This document shows positions 61,681 through 62,798 of a stretch of 62,798 nt of DNA, in pieces; position 1 is the first letter of the stretch; every line of letters starts with the position of its first letter. The notes beneath the pieces are model-generated. The model was not told the origin of the DNA and did not search any database. It saw only the letters and a program-made list of their open reading frames with translations. The position numbers and the translations under genes were made by a program. Source of the DNA: Phycisphaerae bacterium (lineage in GTDB: Bacteria; Planctomycetota; Phycisphaerae; UBA1845; Fen-1342); NCBI GenBank assembly GCA_028279405.1, contig JANQNU010000024.1, positions 1-62,798 on the forward strand. Direction: 5' to 3'.

Positions 61681-62798
61681 GTGGGACCATCAGCAGCCGA
61701 ACATCACACCGAAGCGTCTGGCGAATCGGATGGAGCACGATCGGTACCGCGTACATTGGTCGGCAATCGTGCGGATGATATCGTGCGGCGAACCTGGCCT
61801 GGGTGGCTTGCGTTGCTGGTGCTGCTGTCGACCGCGCTGGACGTGATCTTCTTTACCGGATTTTTCGCGAGCGACGACATCGTCTACTACTTCGGCGGTA
61901 TCAAGCTGCTCGAGGGACGACTGGGACCGTCGATCGACCTCGGCGAGACCCGGCTGACGATGCTGGCGTGGAACGCGCTCGCAGTCGCGATACTCGGACC
62001 GCATGTGCAGCGCGTGGCGGCGTCCTACATTCTGCTGCATCAGCTCGCGAACGTCGCGACGTTCGCGCTCGGCAAGCGACTGTTCGGTCCACGGGCCGCG
62101 CTCGTCGCGCTATACCTGCTCGTGATGTCGCCCATGATGATCATTCATGCCGGGACGATCTTGCCGGACATCCCCAGCGTACTCTTCATGACGCTGTCGC
62201 TGCTGGCGATGCTTCGGGCCATGCCGACCGACCGAGATGCAACGGTTGGTACGGGTCGCCTGGTGTGGATGCTGCTTGCGGGTCTGTTGTTCGGCGTCAG
62301 CTACGGTGCGAAAGAGCCAGCCTTGATCGGGATCCCCGTCCTGGTCGTTTGGGGCGTGTTTCACGTGAAACAGCGTTGCGCACCGCGCTGGGTCGGACGG
62401 ACCCTGGCGCTAATGGCGGCTTTTGCCGCGGGTTTGCTGGTTTTTGTCGCACTCGAGACCGCGGTGTTCTCGTCTGCCACCGATCAGCTGTTCCTGCGCC
62501 TCGGTTGGACCGTCGACGATGACTTTGCGCCCGCCCGTGGGATGGTGGCCCGGCACGGTACTGATCCGTGGAAACGCGCGGCGCTGCTCGGCGTGGCCCT
62601 GGACTTCAAGTACTTGCCCGCGCCATACACGGCCTTGCTGATTGCGTCGCTGCTGGCGTTTCCGTTCCTGCGGGGCCGACCGTGGTGGCTGTGGGCGCTG
62701 ACGCTCTGGTCGTTTGCTTATCTCACGTGGGGCTCGGTCAGTCCGACGCGCTACTCGCCGCCGTCGATCCAGGGGCGGTATTACATACAAGTGCTACC
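61681..62798 (+). CDS. GT-C-type glycosyltransferase-like membrane protein, 3' end cut by window
   Basis: Frame open from GTG at 61681 to the window end (372 codons seen). A short hydrophilic N-terminus is followed by alternating membrane helices (LALLVLLSTALDVIFFTGFF, VAILGPHVQRVAASYILLHQL, ALVALYLLVMSPMMIIHA and more). A DD motif in the first outer loop (FFASDDIVYYFGGIKLLEG) is the typical acidic pair of GT-C enzymes such as PMT/ArnT-type (GT39/83) proteins. It probably transfers sugar from a lipid carrier to an outer acceptor. GGAAGACGG lies 7 bases before the start. The C-terminal part is not visible. Confidence 0.78.
   Translation, partial: MGPSAAEHHTEASGESDGARSVPRTLVGNRADDIVRRTWPGWLALLVLLSTALDVIFFTGFFASDDIVYYFGGIKLLEGRLGPSIDLGETRLTMLAWNALAVAILGPHVQRVAASYILLHQLANVATFALGKRLFGPRAALVALYLLVMSPMMIIHAGTILPDIPSVLFMTLSLLAMLRAMPTDRDATVGTGRLVWMLLAGLLFGVSYGAKEPALIGIPVLVVWGVFHVKQRCAPRWVGRTLALMAAFAAGLLVFVALETAVFSSATDQLFLRLGWTVDDDFAPARGMVARHGTDPWKRAALLGVALDFKYLPAPYTALLIASLLAFPFLRGRPWWLWALTLWSFAYLTWGSVSPTRYSPPSIQGRYYIQVL

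Overview
The window is GC-rich bacterial DNA that looks like a planctomycete, most likely Phycisphaerae-like (Planctomycetota). This rests on several things. Two secreted proteins end in dockerin-like repeats, and one carries a run of calcium-binding 'DCNGNGIPDECD'-type repeats. A TIGR02999-type ECF sigma factor is fused by overlap to a giant Ser/Thr kinase with TPR repeats. Menaquinone is made by the futalosine route (mqnA, mqnC). An outer-membrane assembly set (BamD-like, LptE) indicates a diderm cell. No tRNA, rRNA, CRISPR array or insertion sequence was recognised. The first and last genes are cut by the window edges.

Layout. 1-4.0 kb: the end of a type II NADH dehydrogenase, then a convergent pair encoding a PAAR spike-like protein and a C39-like cysteine peptidase. 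4.3-11 kb: a Gly-rich lipoprotein overlapping a methyltransferase, peptide deformylase, a dockerin-tailed secreted protein with a strong terminator, and a membrane protein overlapping a secreted peptidylarginine-deiminase-like enzyme. 11-16.5 kb: korBA (2-oxoacid:ferredoxin oxidoreductase) divergent from rpsA. 16.9-20.5 kb: an orphan molybdopterin oxidoreductase with deoC. 21-23.6 kb: an ArsR-SRPBCC/SnoaL module and a lipoprotein. 23.9-27.5 kb: a bamD-lptE-ftsH operon. 27.6-29.6 kb: a small membrane protein, a second ArsR-SRPBCC module and acpS. 29.7-33 kb: a di-heme lipoprotein divergent from rtcB. 33.6-37.7 kb: the ECF sigma/kinase pair. 37.9-40.9 kb: mqnA, mqnC and a UbiE-like methyltransferase. 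41.1-46.4 kb: a 1578-residue secreted propeller/dockerin protein and ruvX. 46.6-55.5 kb: rpoB, a GNAT gene and rpoC. 55.6-62.8 kb: a GGCT-like gene, obgE, a YceI-like protein, an orphan paaC-paaD pair, a zinc-ribbon membrane protein and a GT-C glycosyltransferase-like gene.

How the parts fit. NDH-2, KorAB, the menaquinone genes, the molybdoenzyme and the di-heme protein suggest a flexible respiratory chain with menaquinone as quinone. The bamD-lptE-ftsH operon ties outer-membrane protein and LPS export to the membrane protease. The sigma/kinase pair is a typical planctomycete signalling unit.

Most striking points: (1) a GNAT-family gene lies between rpoB and rpoC, and rpoB lacks the usual rplJL neighbour; (2) a PAAR-LysM-peptidoglycan-binding protein is paired with a C39-like peptidase and no secretion apparatus is seen; (3) a secreted deiminase-like enzyme keeps all its catalytic residues; (4) several genes (bamD, acpS, the ArsR gene at 20956, paaD, the gene at 8675) have a -10-like hexamer 6-9 nt before the start codon and little or no Shine-Dalgarno, suggesting leaderless mRNAs; (5) a family of mosaic, hairpin-rich intergenic repeats occupies at least seven intergenic gaps.
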